Positions 1-12,733 are shown, numbered from the stretch's first letter. The stretch is DNA of 64,000 nt from Phylloscopus collybita (GCA_027886175.1 JAJNNQ010000026.1:13883501-13947500), one strand, 5' to 3'. A program made the numbers and translations. Notes: generated by a model not told the origin, from the sequence alone.

Positions 1-187
1 GTTGATGTGCACTTTTTCTCCTCTTTGCTGTGGCATACTAAACACTCTTCTGGTAGTTCAACTTTAATAGAAGTGATATGTGTTTTAGAACCATTTTGTC
101 ATTTGCTTTGGTGCACATTTTAAGAGCTGTGTGTTTATTCTCTTTGCATCTATTGTTTTTACAGAGAATGTCTTGTGTTTTACTCTT

Positions 188-207
188 CTTTTTTTTTTTT
201 TCTTTAG
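188..207 (+). other. Splice-acceptor-like polypyrimidine tract
   Basis: An almost unbroken pyrimidine stretch, extending back to about position 175 with few purines, runs into CTTTAG ending at 207. This is the form of a strong vertebrate 3' splice site. The AG also forms an in-frame TAG for the frame that opens immediately downstream, so that frame begins exactly at the putative junction. Long T runs also occur here as plain low-complexity DNA, so the call rests on sequence form alone. Confidence 0.3.
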
Positions 208-309
208 AAATTTGACGCAGTTGTGCCAGTATTGATTAGAGATAAAAATAAAGTGGTGAAGTGTGTTCAGGAGAAAGTGACCCACCATCCATTATATAGA
301 TTTGCATAG
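208..309 (+). other. Candidate terminal coding exon, 33 codons plus stop
   Basis: After the acceptor-like AG, a frame of 33 codons runs to TAG at 307-309. It begins KFDAVVPVLIRDKNK and ends HHPLYRFA. It reads like a plausible mix of charged and hydrophobic residues, but I cannot assign it to a family. The sequence then continues as AT-rich DNA with an AATAAA at 669-674, which would give a 3' UTR of roughly 0.4 kb. No good splice donor lies within the frame, so if real it would be a last exon of a gene lying to the left. A 33-codon frame is not unusual by chance, so this stays a low-confidence candidate. Confidence 0.18.
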
Positions 310-3300
310 TAGGAAGATTTTTGTCTTAAAACGTGGATTGCCAGTAGTCGTAGATAAGCTAGATTCCATGCCATTTTACAAAGGGCACCAGTTCCCTGTG
401 AGCCCACCTTATTATTAATAATCCTTTTTTGACCTAAGTAGGGTTTTGATTCCATTCAAAGTGAATATTCAATTCAGGTATATATAGAGATGAACATCTT
501 AAGCAATAAGTCATTTAGCCAGGTTACAAAGCCATGTGTGAATGCGTATGAAGATGTACTCTGAAGTAACCAAACCACTTATCTAATTATATGACAATCA
601 CTGTGGCAAACCATACACAATTGTTCAAGCCACTACATGCTTTTTTTTTTCTGTAAAGAGAAATACAAAATAAAATATATTTTATGACACTACCTTTCAC
701 AGTATTATGTTATGCTGCATAAGCACTCATTTGATGGCTAAGTGATAACTTAAATCTCTTCTCACCTTTGGTTGGTTTTAGCCATTATTCATTAAGATTC
801 ACAGCATATTACCAATGTAAAAAAAAAAAAATACTGAAACAGTTAGGCCAAAGGAAGTGTTATTTTCCAAAATAATAACAAGTAATTTTCTTTTACTTTC
901 ATTATTCTGGAGTTCATTACAATCCTTTCTCAAAGAACTGAAGTAGGTCTTCAGTAGAGGCTGGATTTGAAAAACGCATCTTAAAATTTGTCTGTTAGGG
1001 AACAGGCAGATTACTTGCTACTTCTACCACATCCTGTGATCCTTGGCTGATTATACACATGCCTTAGCTGGATTATTCAGAGAGAAAGAAGATCTTAAGA
1101 TTTGCCTACAAAGGGAAAATATGGGAACCCCCAAAAAGGTATCTTCACTCTCAGATGAGCACTCTTCATCTGATCTATTTTAGCTACTATTAGCTCATCC
1201 TCTACAAGATGAGAGGAGCTGCACCATAAGCCTGCCTGTGCCCTGGGTGGTAAGGACTCCTGGACAAATAGTTCACATGTAGAAGTCCATACTGCAGACA
1301 TCTGCAGATGGTCAGACAAAGCTCCCTCTGAATTAACGATTCACAAGCATTACAGTAAGATTTTTGAGTCTGAAGTCACACACAAATGGATCACCTTGTC
1401 TGGAGTAAAAGAGAAGGTACAGCTGGTCTTTTGTCTTCTCTGCTATTTAACCCAGGGATTAAGGAAAGAAACTGAAGGCATTCTGCAGTTTTATCACTCT
1501 CATGCTCTATTTTTGGCATTAGTGTGAGAGTCTTGGTAGAGCTTAGTTCCTTATTGAGGCAACTGCATGATATTATTGACTTATCATTACATGAAACTTG
1601 CAAATATGATTGGAACCTTTGTATTTCTGATAGTAAATGTGTGCAACTAATTTGACTCGTCACTGTGAAGATGTGGAGTCAGTTTTACATGCAATACCTG
1701 TCTTCTTCACATTCTAGTAAGTGTACTTATGACTAAACCCGTGTTGCAATAAAATTTACTGGTAGATTCAGTTGCACCACAAGATATCACTTAATCCCAA
1801 ATAAACAGTAGAGTTTTACAGACTAATTCCTGATGTGGAGGGAATTAGTTCCTTCTTGTTTACAAGAAATCACTATTTTTCCTACTTATTATTTGGCCAT
1901 TATTTATCATACCACATGTTAGAAAGAACAAGAGAAACGTTACATCGTTCTTTTCCTGTGTGTTGACAAGTGAAAAGTTTCAGAGGTTCTCTCCAGTCAT
2001 GGTTCACATTAAAGCATCCACAGAATTTCTTTCCTCAGGATCAGAGACATGTCCTTGATAAACAGGAACAAATAAACAAACTGAGTCACATGTAATGGGA
2101 AACAAGGGTTATGATCCTCAGTTAAAACTGTTTAAAGCTTGCAAACTCTAAATCCATATCCTTACCCTGCTTCCTGCAGGGCATTTGTTTTTTCTTCCAA
2201 GTCATCACATCAATTTTATAATTTTAAGAACTACTGCTGTTAAGGAGAGGAAAATGTTTAAGCAATACATGTAAGTCCTTTACTCCTGGGTAATGATTGA
2301 AACCCATTTCAGGGCAAACACCTGTCTGCCCATGGGAAGTAGTGAATGGATTCTGTATTCTGCCTTGCTTGTGCATGTGGCTTTTGCTTTGCCTGTTTAA
2401 TAGCCTTTATGTCAACCCCGAGTTTCCTTCTTTACTTTTCTGGTTCTCAGCCCCATCCTGATGTGGGTGGAGAGGTGGTGGTGATCAAGCAGCTGAGCAG
2501 TTTTTAGCTGCCTCCCAGGGTCCAATCACAAGAGATAGACATGGGCAAATCAAATGTGAGGATATGCCAAGACAGGATGTGATGAAGACACGACCCTGTG
2601 TCTTTGAAACATCCTTAAATAGATTCCAGCAGTGTTTTGATGGAGACCCTTCTTTAGTACTGGCTTGCCAGAAACTCATCAGAAACTTACCAGAAAATTA
2701 ACTCATGCTACCTGAGACCAAGGGCGTGCTTACAAGCATGCACTTGGTGCTGGAAGTGGGAACACCCTTAGAATAGCTTTTGCTTTGACTTTTTGCTTTT
2801 CTAACTCGTAATGGGCAAGGACAATTATGGCAAGCAGTAACTAAAGTAGCCAAGTCCAGGAAATATTAGCTGATTAGGGGACAGCAATTCTGCTACATGA
2901 CTACTTTGAGGTTCAAGGATTTGGTTTTGTTCTTTGTTGAAATTAAATCAGGAATGTTCTATCAGTTGTTTGTACTGGTGGGATGAATGCGTCACTTTAA
3001 TAGTTGGGTGGTGCAGGGACAAGACAGGCATGTGGCAGACCCAGGCACAGCTTCCTGCTCTACCTGATTCTACCCTAATTTTCTATTCTACGTCAGGGAT
3101 TTGAACATGCTTCTCCCACATAGTCACTCAGCCTGAGAGTTAACCAGCTCTGGAGTATTTCCTTTGCATCTCCTCTCTCTTACTATAAAACTGGATAGCT
3201 CAGTGCAAATATTTTGAGAGCTATGAGAAAGCTTTTGTATAAGATTTTGTGCCTCTACAGCCTACAGTATAAATGGTGTTCTCACAGTTATTGCAATTCA

Positions 3301-3882
3301 GGAAAATTCTAAGGGTGGCAAAGGCATCTTATCATCCATGAGGAAGAGGAGGTAATAGGACAAGCCAGAAGGGGCCAGGAATAGTGATGGATCTTATCCC
3401 AGCAGCAGCACAGCCACGTAAGCAGAATTATAAATCACTACACCACCAAACTCATAAGAACTGCCAGGCTGATAAGGTAACCTCCTAGTCTCTGATATCT
3501 CACAAAATGACATTTCTGCCCACCAGATTGCACGTAACTCCTTGGTGGGATTTTCTGTCTCATCTTTGAGCCTAAGTGTCTAAATAAGCCCGTGTCAGGT
3601 AGGTGTCAAAATGATAGGGGAAATTTTCAACAGCCTATGAAATCGCTTCAATCACTTCAAGCTGTTCAAGATCCTCCAAAAATGGAATTTTTCCAGCAGA
3701 GCAGGAGAGCACAGAACATCCAGGCAGCATGGGTGATTCTGGCCATCTCTTTTCTCTGACTTGGATGGAATATCCTCATGCTCATGAAACTATGTGTGCA
3801 TTTATACTCATTGTCCAATTGCACCTACACTGAAGTACACTTATTTTATCAGCACTGGTGGTTATTTCTTTGCCATTTATTT

Positions 3883-3963
3883 GCTGTAGTGGCTGTAGAT
3901 GTAGTGTGGTGTGTTGGCTGTAGAGGCTGAGATGGCTGAGATGGCTGTAGTGTGGTGTGTTGG
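3883..3963. repeat. GGCTGTAG-type minisatellite
   Basis: A short imperfect tandem array built from variants of GGCTGTAG and GGCTGAGAT. An 18-bp block, TGTAGTGTGGTGTGTTGG, occurs exactly at 3900-3917 and again at 3946-3963, a spacing of 46 bp, which shows local duplication. No coding meaning is seen. Confidence 0.8.
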
Positions 3964-5252
3964 TTTCTAAGGGCTTAGGTGAATAATATCTGAGAATTTT
4001 ATCAGAGTTTCTGTATGTTGACAGTAAATGTCATGAGAAATAAAGTCACAAGATTACACTTTCTTCATGTTATTGTAGTTTGAAAAGGGTTGTGACTGTG
4101 CCCAGATGTTTGCAAATTTCTGCAATACTAAACCACAGCTGATGAAGGTGACAATCACACTATAATGTTAGAAAGTTAACTGGAAATTAGGATGATCAGC
4201 ATGAGTCATGCTGTAAGGGAAAAAAAGTTCTACACATGTATTTGGCTCTGTTATTTAGTGCATCAGCTTCTCAAAAGACATTCCAAAATAGTATACAACT
4301 GCAAAGATGACTAAGTGTATTTTGCATGCTGCTGAATGCTCTTTAGCTACCAGTGATGGCACTCATCATTGGGCAAGCACAGTACTTTTCCAAATTTGGC
4401 TATAAATCCATGGTGGCAAGCTGACAGAGGGGCTCTTCCCCTTTGATACAACAGCAGGAAATACAGCACAGAAACTGCCTTTCCTTCTCTTAGCTCCCAT
4501 TAGGACTAACCCCTCTAATAACTTCTTGTCTGTATTTTTGTTGCTGACCCTTTAAATCAGCCAAGAAACTTCACACCTGGGTGGCCATTTCACAAACAGC
4601 AGACACTTGCTCCATGTTTTTCCACTGGAAATCATCTGATCCCAATATTCTTTTACTTCTGTCCAGGGATATGGCCTGCATGCTTGCTACCTTCTTGTAC
4701 AGATGGAAGGCAAAATTAATAGCATGTGTTTTTCTCAAGGCAAGAAAGCAAGCAAGAAAAGGAGGAAAACCCAATCTTGCTTAATTTGCAGCTGGATTCC
4801 ATCCTGTATTTTAAAATCTGGATCTTCTCTGGTCTTCAGAGAAGTAACAATGATGTATGTCACTGATGTATTACAATTCAGACCACCATAATTATTAGTA
4901 TTTCTTCTAACTTACTTGAACTTTTCACATTTACTGGATATTTAAACTTTTTCCTGCTTTTACTTTGCAGCAAGCTCTAGAGCTTGCTAAACCTAGGTAC
5001 CTGTGCAAAGCTACAGCGGATTTGGGGAGAAGTTATGGAAGCCTTACCTTAGATTTTGTAGCTATTAGTCCAGTCCTTCTTTTGGAGCATATATTATAGT
5101 GGAGCAAATCAGGGTGAACCAGAATAAAAGTGGTGTTTGCAGCAGATTTTGTCATCACCACGTCTAACACACTTTAGTTCCTTGGAAATTTATAAGGCAG
5201 GAAAATTAGTTTCAAATAAGCCTTCTGAACTTCAGGAGGAAAAAAAAGTGGT
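3964..5252. other. Noncoding DNA, no recognised element
   Basis: Nothing supported. A CTTTGCAG acceptor-like site near 4963-4970 is followed within about 26 bases by in-frame stops and a GTACCT, so no exon can be argued. Overlapping short frames on both strands at 4570-4890 (60-67 codons) are mutual shadows without family resemblance. Confidence 0.6.
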
Positions 5253-5261
5253 CTTTTTATT

Positions 5262-5293
<32 letters not shown>

Positions 5294-5312
5294 TGGTTTT
5301 TTGGTTTTTTTT
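5253..5312. repeat. T-rich tract with (TTTTG)n
   Basis: Sixty bases almost wholly of T, with a core of TTTTG units and then TTTTTTGG units. It is low-complexity DNA. A 13-A run follows at about 5386-5398. Confidence 0.9.
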
Positions 5313-5802
5313 CCCTGGACTGTGATAGAATCTCATAAACAGGATGGAATATCTATTCATGACCCATTAAAATAAGTTCTTCTCAGAAAAAAAAAAAAAT
5401 AAAAGGCACTGGCCATGTTCTAACCTGCCAACGTAAGCAGAATGTTTGCACAAGGCAGCTTGCATATACCATACTGACTTCATTCCCTCTCTGAACTGCC
5501 TGAAGATTTACTCCAAATGGGTCAGAATCTGCATGAATTCAACTCCACTTGGACTCAGTGAACTACAGAGATTAGTCAGAGTTACAATCTGTCTGAAGAA
5601 CCGGCAGCCAGGTCAAATGATCTTTCCCAATGAAAGTTCCCGCAGGTGAACTTTGGGTTTCATGCAGCACTGACAGTCCATAACACACTGTAAAGCCTTG
5701 CTACCTGCAACAAACACATTCACCCTCACTTCCAAATGTGCCATTCTGTGCCAGGAATTGCTAAGCTAGTGTTGGTGTCAGTAAGGTGTGCACCCCTCAT
5801 GG

Positions 5803-5868
5803 AACACAGCGCAGAAGAGTTTGGGTTGGAAGGGACTTACAAAGATCCATCTAATCCAACTCTCACTC
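5803..5868 (-). mobile_element. CR1 LINE 3'-end fragment
   Basis: The stretch GTTTGGGTTGGAAGGGACTT followed by AAAGATCCATCTAATCCAACTC matches the reverse complement of the CR1 3' untranslated end, which begins GGTTTGGGTTGGAAGGGACC in antisense. Only about 65 bp survive and the terminal octamers are degraded to a few bases (GGAACACAG). The element is therefore a short, old, minus-strand CR1 scrap. Confidence 0.8.
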
Positions 5869-7727
5869 ACTAAATAGACTTCTAACACATAGTTCTGTTT
5901 TTCTCTGTTGAAACTGTGATACAAAGCTACTAATCATCTCACACATAGAGCCAGTGGAGGAAAAGGTTTTCTGTGGAAAACTGGAAAGTAGTAACTGGAT
6001 ATCTTAATAGTCCTGAGTTTTAGAAGCTATTCAACCATAAAACTAACACTATATAGCTTCACAGTCTTTTTAGTAAGAAATCAGCTTTGATAGCTAAGCC
6101 AAGCCACTAAAAGCTCTTTGTTCACTCTTTACAAACTTGCAAGTATACATGTGATTAAACAAAAAATTTTTGGATTAAATGTGCCTGACTTTTATGATAA
6201 GAACTCATACAGGTGACGTGCTCTGCTTTGTGAACCAGGCTGATTAACACTCAACAGCAAGGAGACAAGCAGAGAAAATACAGTCAAACAATATTAATGG
6301 TTCAGTATGAAAAAACTCAATGGTTGCCTAAGATATTTGACCTGAATGGTCAACAGCAAAGAGGTGTTTGGAGTACCTCATAAAACCATGCTGCAGTGCT
6401 TGTTGTTTTAATGCTTTCAGAATTGATATATAGGATTGGATAGTAAACTATGGCCAAATAACTGTTTTCTCCTTCACCGTGTAGAAATAGATCTTACTGG
6501 TCTATGCAGCACAGGAAACTGCATCTGTAGAGACTGCTTACACAAGGAAATACTGACATCTCCCACATAAAGTTAAAAGATAGCTGGGCTTGGGGGCAGT
6601 CACTTTAGAAGCTTAATTCTGCAATCCCTTTGAGTGATCAGCTCTGCAATGAATAAAGTCTATGTACATCTCATACATAAAAAATAAAGTAGAAATGTTT
6701 GATGCAGAAGGTTGTAAGAGATAATGAATGACATTTCTCACTTTTCAGTTTGAAAAAGCCTTAAGTTTGGCTTGCCAAAGTGAGTAGGTACCTCAGTTTT
6801 GGACAGAATACCAAATATTTGGCTGCTAAGAGTTCTCTTATCTGCATTAGCCTAGAATAGATTTTGCTCTGAAGAATAAAAGAATAAATCCACCTTCATT
6901 TAGAAGCATCAGAGTACGGGTGAGGTCTGAATCCAGCGTGTAAGAGAGCCAGTTAGCATGTTAGCAGATCTCACTCCTATTTTGCTGTTAGTATTCATTG
7001 AATGCCAACACTATTTTACAGAAGGTGTTGAAATGGCTACCTACCTTTTCAAAGAACCACCGATTTTACAAAGTAGGCATATGATGTTTATGTTCATATC
7101 AGTCTTAAAATACTGATATAAGGTTACCCTGAGAGAAAGGCATGCAGGAGCAAAATCCTGAAAAGGAAACTTACAATATTCTTTCCCTGTGTTAGAGAAA
7201 TCTAAACTGAAATGAGCCTACCCTTGTAAAAAAAGGAAAAAAAAAACAACCGTTTGCTGGCAGAAGCTCTGGATAGAGATGACTTCAGACAAGAATATGG
7301 CTCCAGCTCACGCGCTTCAGAGGCAAGCCAGCACTGTCCTCTGAAAAACATGGTACAATGAATGAGGATTCAGAAGGAAATCTCATTTCTTCTTTTATTT
7401 TGTACCAGGCCAGGACCTCAGCCAATTAAAGGCATGATACACAGTGAAAAAAAGTTGCTCTGGATAGTGCATAAAAATAAGGAGCTTTATTGTTGCCTTT
7501 TATTTTTGGACTTAAAATTTTATAATATAGTGCGTTTTTTCTAATATCAGCACATTAACTTCAGTAGAAACAATAGCAAGAAGGGGAACAATAAATCAGC
7601 TTGAACCTTCACTAACCCAGGCTACGAAAAGAATAAAAAACCTTAATCAGTGACAATTACCTATTAAAACACATTCTCTGTATTCTGTTGTCTTAAAAAC
7701 CTTGCAAGAAAGCCCAAAAATTTGCAT
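5869..7727. other. Noncoding DNA, no recognised element
   Basis: AT-rich unique sequence with several short A runs, for example near 7227-7247. No open frame above about 60 codons and no recognisable repeat family. A region near 7010-7080 with ATTTTACAGA vaguely recalls a MIR core but is too diverged to call. Confidence 0.6.
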
Positions 7728-7841
7728 GACGTGCTGGCACGTCTGTTTCTGTAAATGCTGTTTTGTTTTCTCCACCCCAACTTTGCCACTGGGAAATGAC
7801 AATTCCCCAAGGGAAAGTTGGCGTGCCCTGGGACGTGCCAG
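7728..7841. repeat. 114-bp foldback with nested inverted repeats
   Basis: Perfect 10-bp arms CTGGCACGTC (7734-7743) and GACGTGCCAG (7832-7841) bracket a second perfect pair CCAACTTT (7777-7784) and AAAGTTGG (7814-7821). An inner pair TGGGAA / TTCCCCA lies around 7791-7808. The left arm is itself palindromic: GACGTGC at 7728-7734 and GCACGTC at 7737-7743 flank TG. The nesting allows one extended hairpin with an asymmetric loop on the left side. Short frames on both strands here are by-products of the symmetry. It could be a small MITE-like foldback, a structured RNA or coincidence. Confidence 0.6.
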
Positions 7842-8068
7842 AAGATGGGTGAGTAAAACCTCTGTGCTTGTCCACTGCATATGTGTGTAAGTCATTGCTC
7901 TTCTGGAGCTCCAGACAGTTTGCACAACCTCCTCTTTGGTGGTTTTATTTTCTTAATAAAAACTTACTTGGAACAAGCACAGCATTTTAGCTGGGGACTG
8001 GATCACATTAGAAACAGAGTGCACAGATGGGAGGGTAGCAGTCAACCTTGCCCTCTGAGCATCTCCTT

Positions 8069-8090
8069 TCCTGCCTGCCTGCCTTCCCTT
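8069..8090. repeat. (CCTG)n microsatellite
   Basis: Short run of CTGC/CCTG units ending in CCTTCCCTT. Pyrimidine-rich, no other significance seen. Confidence 0.7.
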
Positions 8091-8788
8091 CATCATGGAT
8101 ACTTCAGCTACCTACAAATTACTGTACAACCCAAAAGTCACTCTATTATGTTACCTTTTCAGATACATTATTAATCATATCTTGGTGGAAGGCAGCATCC
8201 TTATGCCCAGAGATAACTGTTAAACTTTTCAAATGCTCTTTGGGCCACATTTTGGGCAAAACTTTTCCAACGACAAGTGTGCAGTGATTTATAACAAAGC
8301 TCTCAATCCAGTCAAACCAAATAAAAATTGAGCAATTACATGAAAAAAAAAAATCTTGCTATTTTCCTTTTTTCTCTCTCAGAAGTGATGGTTATTAAAT
8401 GCTTATACAGCATCCACCAGTTTTACCTAACTCCTAGATAAACAAGGTAGTGTCTGTGGATGAAGGTCAGTGCCTGTAATGCTGCCTGGAAATACCTCTC
8501 CATAACAGCAAATATTGGGTAACACAGAAAATGTGAACTTCATTCATGCTAGAGATTGTGTGAGTAGAGACCTATAGCAGAGATCTGAAAGAGAAATGCT
8601 GGCTGCTTTAATGAGGATAAATCCTGATTATGCTAATAGGCTGTGCTGAGGCAGGTCTATCTCAGTGCTTTGTCCAAGCTTGTGGAATTACCTCTTGCAG
8701 AGTTTTGGCTCCCCAAGGTGTTTGTACCTCTGCTCTTAGTGCAAGCAATCTTCTTTGACCCAGCTATTAATACTAAAGTCACACTAAA

Positions 8789-8813
8789 ATATATATATAT
8801 ATATATATATATA
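8789..8813. repeat. (AT)12 microsatellite
   Basis: Twelve uninterrupted AT dinucleotides followed by AAACACAT. Perfect arrays of this kind are usually polymorphic. Confidence 0.95.
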
Positions 8814-9111
8814 AACACATATTTCAAACCCCCACAGTTTTACCCTGGGAGGAGAAAAGACTTAACATGACAGATATTAGTCATCTTGCTTACATTAGAA
8901 GGTGGTCTGATATCATAGTGATGGATATCATGTAAAAACAGAATACTAAGCCTGAAAATTTTCAAAACATATTTAGACTTTTTTGACCTACATTTTGTAT
9001 TACATATTACTTTTGATCTACTGATAGAGGCAGGATTATCAACACCATGGTATTTGGACATGTCCCAGGAATAGAAGAGTGGGGAGAATCCTGTAGCAAC
9101 CTGTTAACAGG

Positions 9112-9236
9112 ACTACTTTATTCCTGACTGACAGATGGGGAACCAGAAAGATGGAGAGGTTATCTGGCCCTCACAAATTCACAAAGTACATCTGTGACTT
9201 GGAAGGCTTGGAATAAAGCTCAGTGCTTGATTTCTT
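9112..9236 (-). mobile_element. MIR/CORE-SINE-like relic
   Basis: The order CTTTATTCC, ACAGATGGGGAA, GGAGAGGTTAT, ACAAATTCACAAAGT, GTGACTTGGAAGG, GGAATAAAGCTC follows the antisense MIR core: a CCCATTTTACAGATGGGGAA-like start, then GAGAGGTTAAGTGACTTGCCC, a CACACAG-like block, and a GAGCTGGGATT-like block. Spacing is close to the consensus but many positions differ. The reading is by eye. An alignment to MIR, MIRb and MIR3 would decide. Confidence 0.55.
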
Positions 9237-10101
9237 GCCTAGTGGGAAACATAACAGCTTAAGCATAGCCTTCGAAACATCCATTCTTGCTCTCTTGTTA
9301 AATCTCTGTATTCTTCTTTCCATCACTCAGCATGTTCTCATTTAACTGACTGTACCATTTCTTTCTCTGTTTCCAAGCACCCTCCCAAATATCCTAACAG
9401 CTGTTCTTCACTAAAGCCTGTTTCACATAAGGTTTTTTCCTTACTAAGCTGTTCTTTACGTGAAAGGAGGAGCAGACCACCAAAGGGTGTTCGCACCTAT
9501 CACAATCCCTGCTCTATTCTAATAAACCCCTGTGGTTCAGATTCTCCAAAAGTCTAAATTATTGTTAGTGGATCACTTTAGCATGTTTTACCCCTTCATT
9601 TTCTACTGTTGTCACTCAGCAAATTGCTAGTAGAAACTAGTAGATCACTGCCACTCAATATCAGAACTCTCTTGAATTGATTATTGAGTCAAATAGAAGT
9701 TTGAAAAATTATACAGATTTGTTCTGCATCACACAGAAGTCAGAAGTTAATGTAACTTTGATTAGCATTTTTCCTAAAGAGCTGCAAAAAATTAAAGGTG
9801 AAGGAGATTCCCAGTAAATACGATTATTCTTAAACATCATCTACTGTGGAAGATGCTCCAAGCCTCCATGAGAAAAGCTTCATCAGATGCAGAACTGATG
9901 GCTGATGCAGAACTGACTGTGAGGTTCAGCTGTTTCTGATGTGAGCTGTTTCCATACAGGGCATAAACCATAGGAAACACCTAACAAGCTGTTAGCTGCC
10001 TTAAGAAAGTGCATGATCTTGACTGCTTTTTGTTTGAGGATTCCGCATCTAATTTGAAGAGAAGTGATGATTTAGTGGAATTCCTAACTTGTGTTGGCTT
10101 A
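9237..10101. other. Noncoding DNA, no recognised element
   Basis: No repeat family and no frame with family resemblance. A short direct repeat of GATGCAGAACTGA at about 9887-9916 is the only local structure noticed. Confidence 0.6.
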
Positions 10102-10160
10102 GTTTTCTTTTTTGTTTGTTTGTTTTCTTTTCTTTTTCTTTTTCTTTTTTTTTTTTTTCC
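10102..10160. repeat. Pyrimidine/T-rich tract
   Basis: T-rich DNA containing TTTG and TTTTC units and a run of about 12 T before CCCAAGTAG. Translation on either strand gives only Phe/Ser or Lys/Arg strings. Low-complexity DNA. Confidence 0.9.
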
Positions 10161-12733
10161 CAAGTAGATTTGCTTGGGTGGATGGATACAAAAGTGCACT
10201 ATTCAATATTGACATTTGAAGTTTTATCTGGCTTAACTGGAACTAGCTATATAAATCACATGGGTTCCTTTCTGTTCCCACACTGTTTTAGTACTACTAT
10301 TATAAACAAAACAAAACAAAAATCTTTATAATCAGGGCTAAGAAAATCTCAGCTACTTAAATAAATGAGAAAAGGTTTTATTTCTAGGGGGGAAAATGCA
10401 CTTAATTTTTTCACTTCTTTTTCGTTTTGACATTTTTTCGCCACACAGATTAGAAATTAAAAAAAAATTGGTTTGAACAACATATTGATTAAATGAAAAC
10501 ATAATTCATAGCTCTGATTTTGTGGCTACTTTAGTGCAGGGAATGACCTTGATTATCTCTTAAAATCCCTAGCAGCCTTCCTCCTCTCTAAGATGATAAA
10601 TCTGTAGTTTCCACTGATTGATACGCCAGGGTATAAACTCAACACTGACTTGCTGTGAAGACACATAGAAATAAAATCTGATGACTCAAATGTTTGAAGG
10701 GAACACAAGATGGAAAAATACAGGTGGAGGGACTGGATTTTTCCATACAGTTATACAGGACATACTTCTAGTGTTTTTGTGAATCCAAATCCTGGAACCA
10801 TATTGTTATAAGGGGCTCTTGGTCTGTATTTTTAATCAATTTACATTTCTATTTTTCATTGGTGCAGCGGAAAGCCAGAAAGTGTGGAAGGAGCGGACTC
10901 TAATGGCTTAGGAATCGGAAAACAAATAAAAGAGCATAAGGTTTTCTTGAAGCCATTCTCTAGATTTCCCTGACTCATGCTTTTTCAACATTTGGGAGTG
11001 ACTGTAGTGTCAGCTCATCAAACTGTTTTGCTCCTAACAGTGCCTAAATCAGAATTTCAGGAGACTGTAATGAAATGAACTACATCCAAAAAATCCAGAC
11101 GGTTGTGCAACTGCAAAGCAGTGACCTGTTTGAATCTGTCTTATCTTAAGTGTATCACGGAATGTTGACTCTCTGAGGTATTCTCCATCCTTTAATAATT
11201 TCATTGACAGTCATTCCTCTGCCATTTATGAGCACAAGAAAAAATAGGAATTAGTGAATCACTGGCACATGATTTTTACATGGGAAAAAACCAAGTTGTT
11301 GCCCAGTGCATTCTTTTTTTCCCATAAAGAAAAAAACACTGGGAAATGTGAACGTGTGGGTGCTGCCCACAAAAATGCAGTGTATTATCCCTCATTCTCC
11401 ACTGTGTTCTTTCTGAATACTTGAGAAGGTAATAAAAATCCCTACCACTTAAATTTTGTAGTGTATCACATTATAGTATTTTAGTAATAAAATCTAAGCA
11501 CACTTAAATATACATACATCTCTTTAACTAATACATTTTATTGTTGCACTTAGCTTTGCAGCTGTTAACTGGTCTAAGCAGGAGCTTTTCATGTTGTTGC
11601 TGGCATCTTTTTTCCCCATCAAATGCTACTTCTCTAAGCCACTTTATTTACATCAAAGGCAGATGAATTATTTAAGGATTAAAATGAAACATCCCTTAGT
11701 AGCAATTGTTAATATACTTCAGATGAGTGCTTTGGCATTACTTAATGTAGCTGCTGTAATATAACTTGACAGTAAATGCTAGCCAGTAATATACCATTGA
11801 CCTACAAACCTACAGTGGTCAAAACCAGATTCTCCATGCAGTTGAAGAGCCTCACATGATACCTTGCTCTTCCCTGAAAAGAGAAGAAGAGGAAGGAACG
11901 TACACAATTTTTGGTGGAATAGAATCACAAGTCATTGAATCCTGTTCTATCTCATGCTCATAAATGGAGAAATGTTATCTTCATAAGTTTCCTTTTCAAG
12001 TGATAATTCAAGTCAATATTAAGCCCAACAAGTTCCCCTCTGTCAAAATTTCCAAGCAACAATTCTTTCAAATGTGAAAAATGGCAGTATGTACAACTGA
12101 AACAGAGCTCGTGTTTTTTGTGTGGCAGTACTCAGTGGCAGTATCAGGAGTTGGGAATTTCTCAATCTCAACCTGCTCTAGCATGTAGCTCTTATGTTTG
12201 TCCTTTAAAAGCACTGAAAAAAAAAATGACATTTTGGCAGCATGTTGTAGAATTTCAGATTTTTTCAGGAAACCTTTTCTCTTGAATATTTAGATTGCTC
12301 CATTTGCAAATAGTGGCCATGACACAATTAAACCAGCCTCACAAAAGATGCTGACATCTAAATCTGTGCTGGTAGCAGGGTCACAATTTGCACACTGCTG
12401 TAGCTGAAGCCAGCTGTGTGGTCATTTTAGATTGCTTTGTGGTGAAATTCATCCCATGAGTTTAACCAATACAAAAACTTCACGTCACCTAAATCCCATT
12501 GCATTTTCAATGAGTTACGCATGGCGTACAGGCAGCCTAAGCCTCTGCTGAGGGCTCTCTGAAGTGTTTATTGTGGATATTATTAGAGCTGCCTCCTGCG
12601 TCAGAGGAGTGCAAGGTGGTGTTTTTGAGGCACTTGTTGCAACCCTGTTGGAAGCCTGAGCTCACAAGTGTAAAAGGTGCCAGCTGTCTTTGTAGTACGA
12701 TTTACCAGGTAAGGCTGTGCAAAACCCACCAAC
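10161..12733. other. Noncoding DNA, no recognised element
   Basis: AT-rich unique sequence. A GGCAGTACTCAGTGGCAGTATCAGG pattern near 12125 is a short internal repeat. No recognisable LINE, LTR or exon. Confidence 0.6.

Larger units (their letters stand above)
1..3882. other. Noncoding AT-rich DNA, left edge
   Basis: Unique-looking AT-rich sequence. It holds a 13-T run at 189-201, a T run near 642-651, an A run near 819-831, and the candidate exon described separately at 208-309. Open frames here reach at most about 90 codons on either strand and none resembles a known family. No LINE or LTR was recognised. Confidence 0.7.

Noticed and set aside
4963..5000. CTTTGCAG acceptor with GTACCT donor-like site 26 bases later
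   Set aside because: Micro-exon without conserved frame; stops in the frame; common motif.
11918..11950. GGAATAGAATCACAAGTCATTG, resembling CR1 terminal octamers
   Set aside because: The CR1 body motif GGTTGGAAGGGACC does not follow, so the similarity is probably chance.
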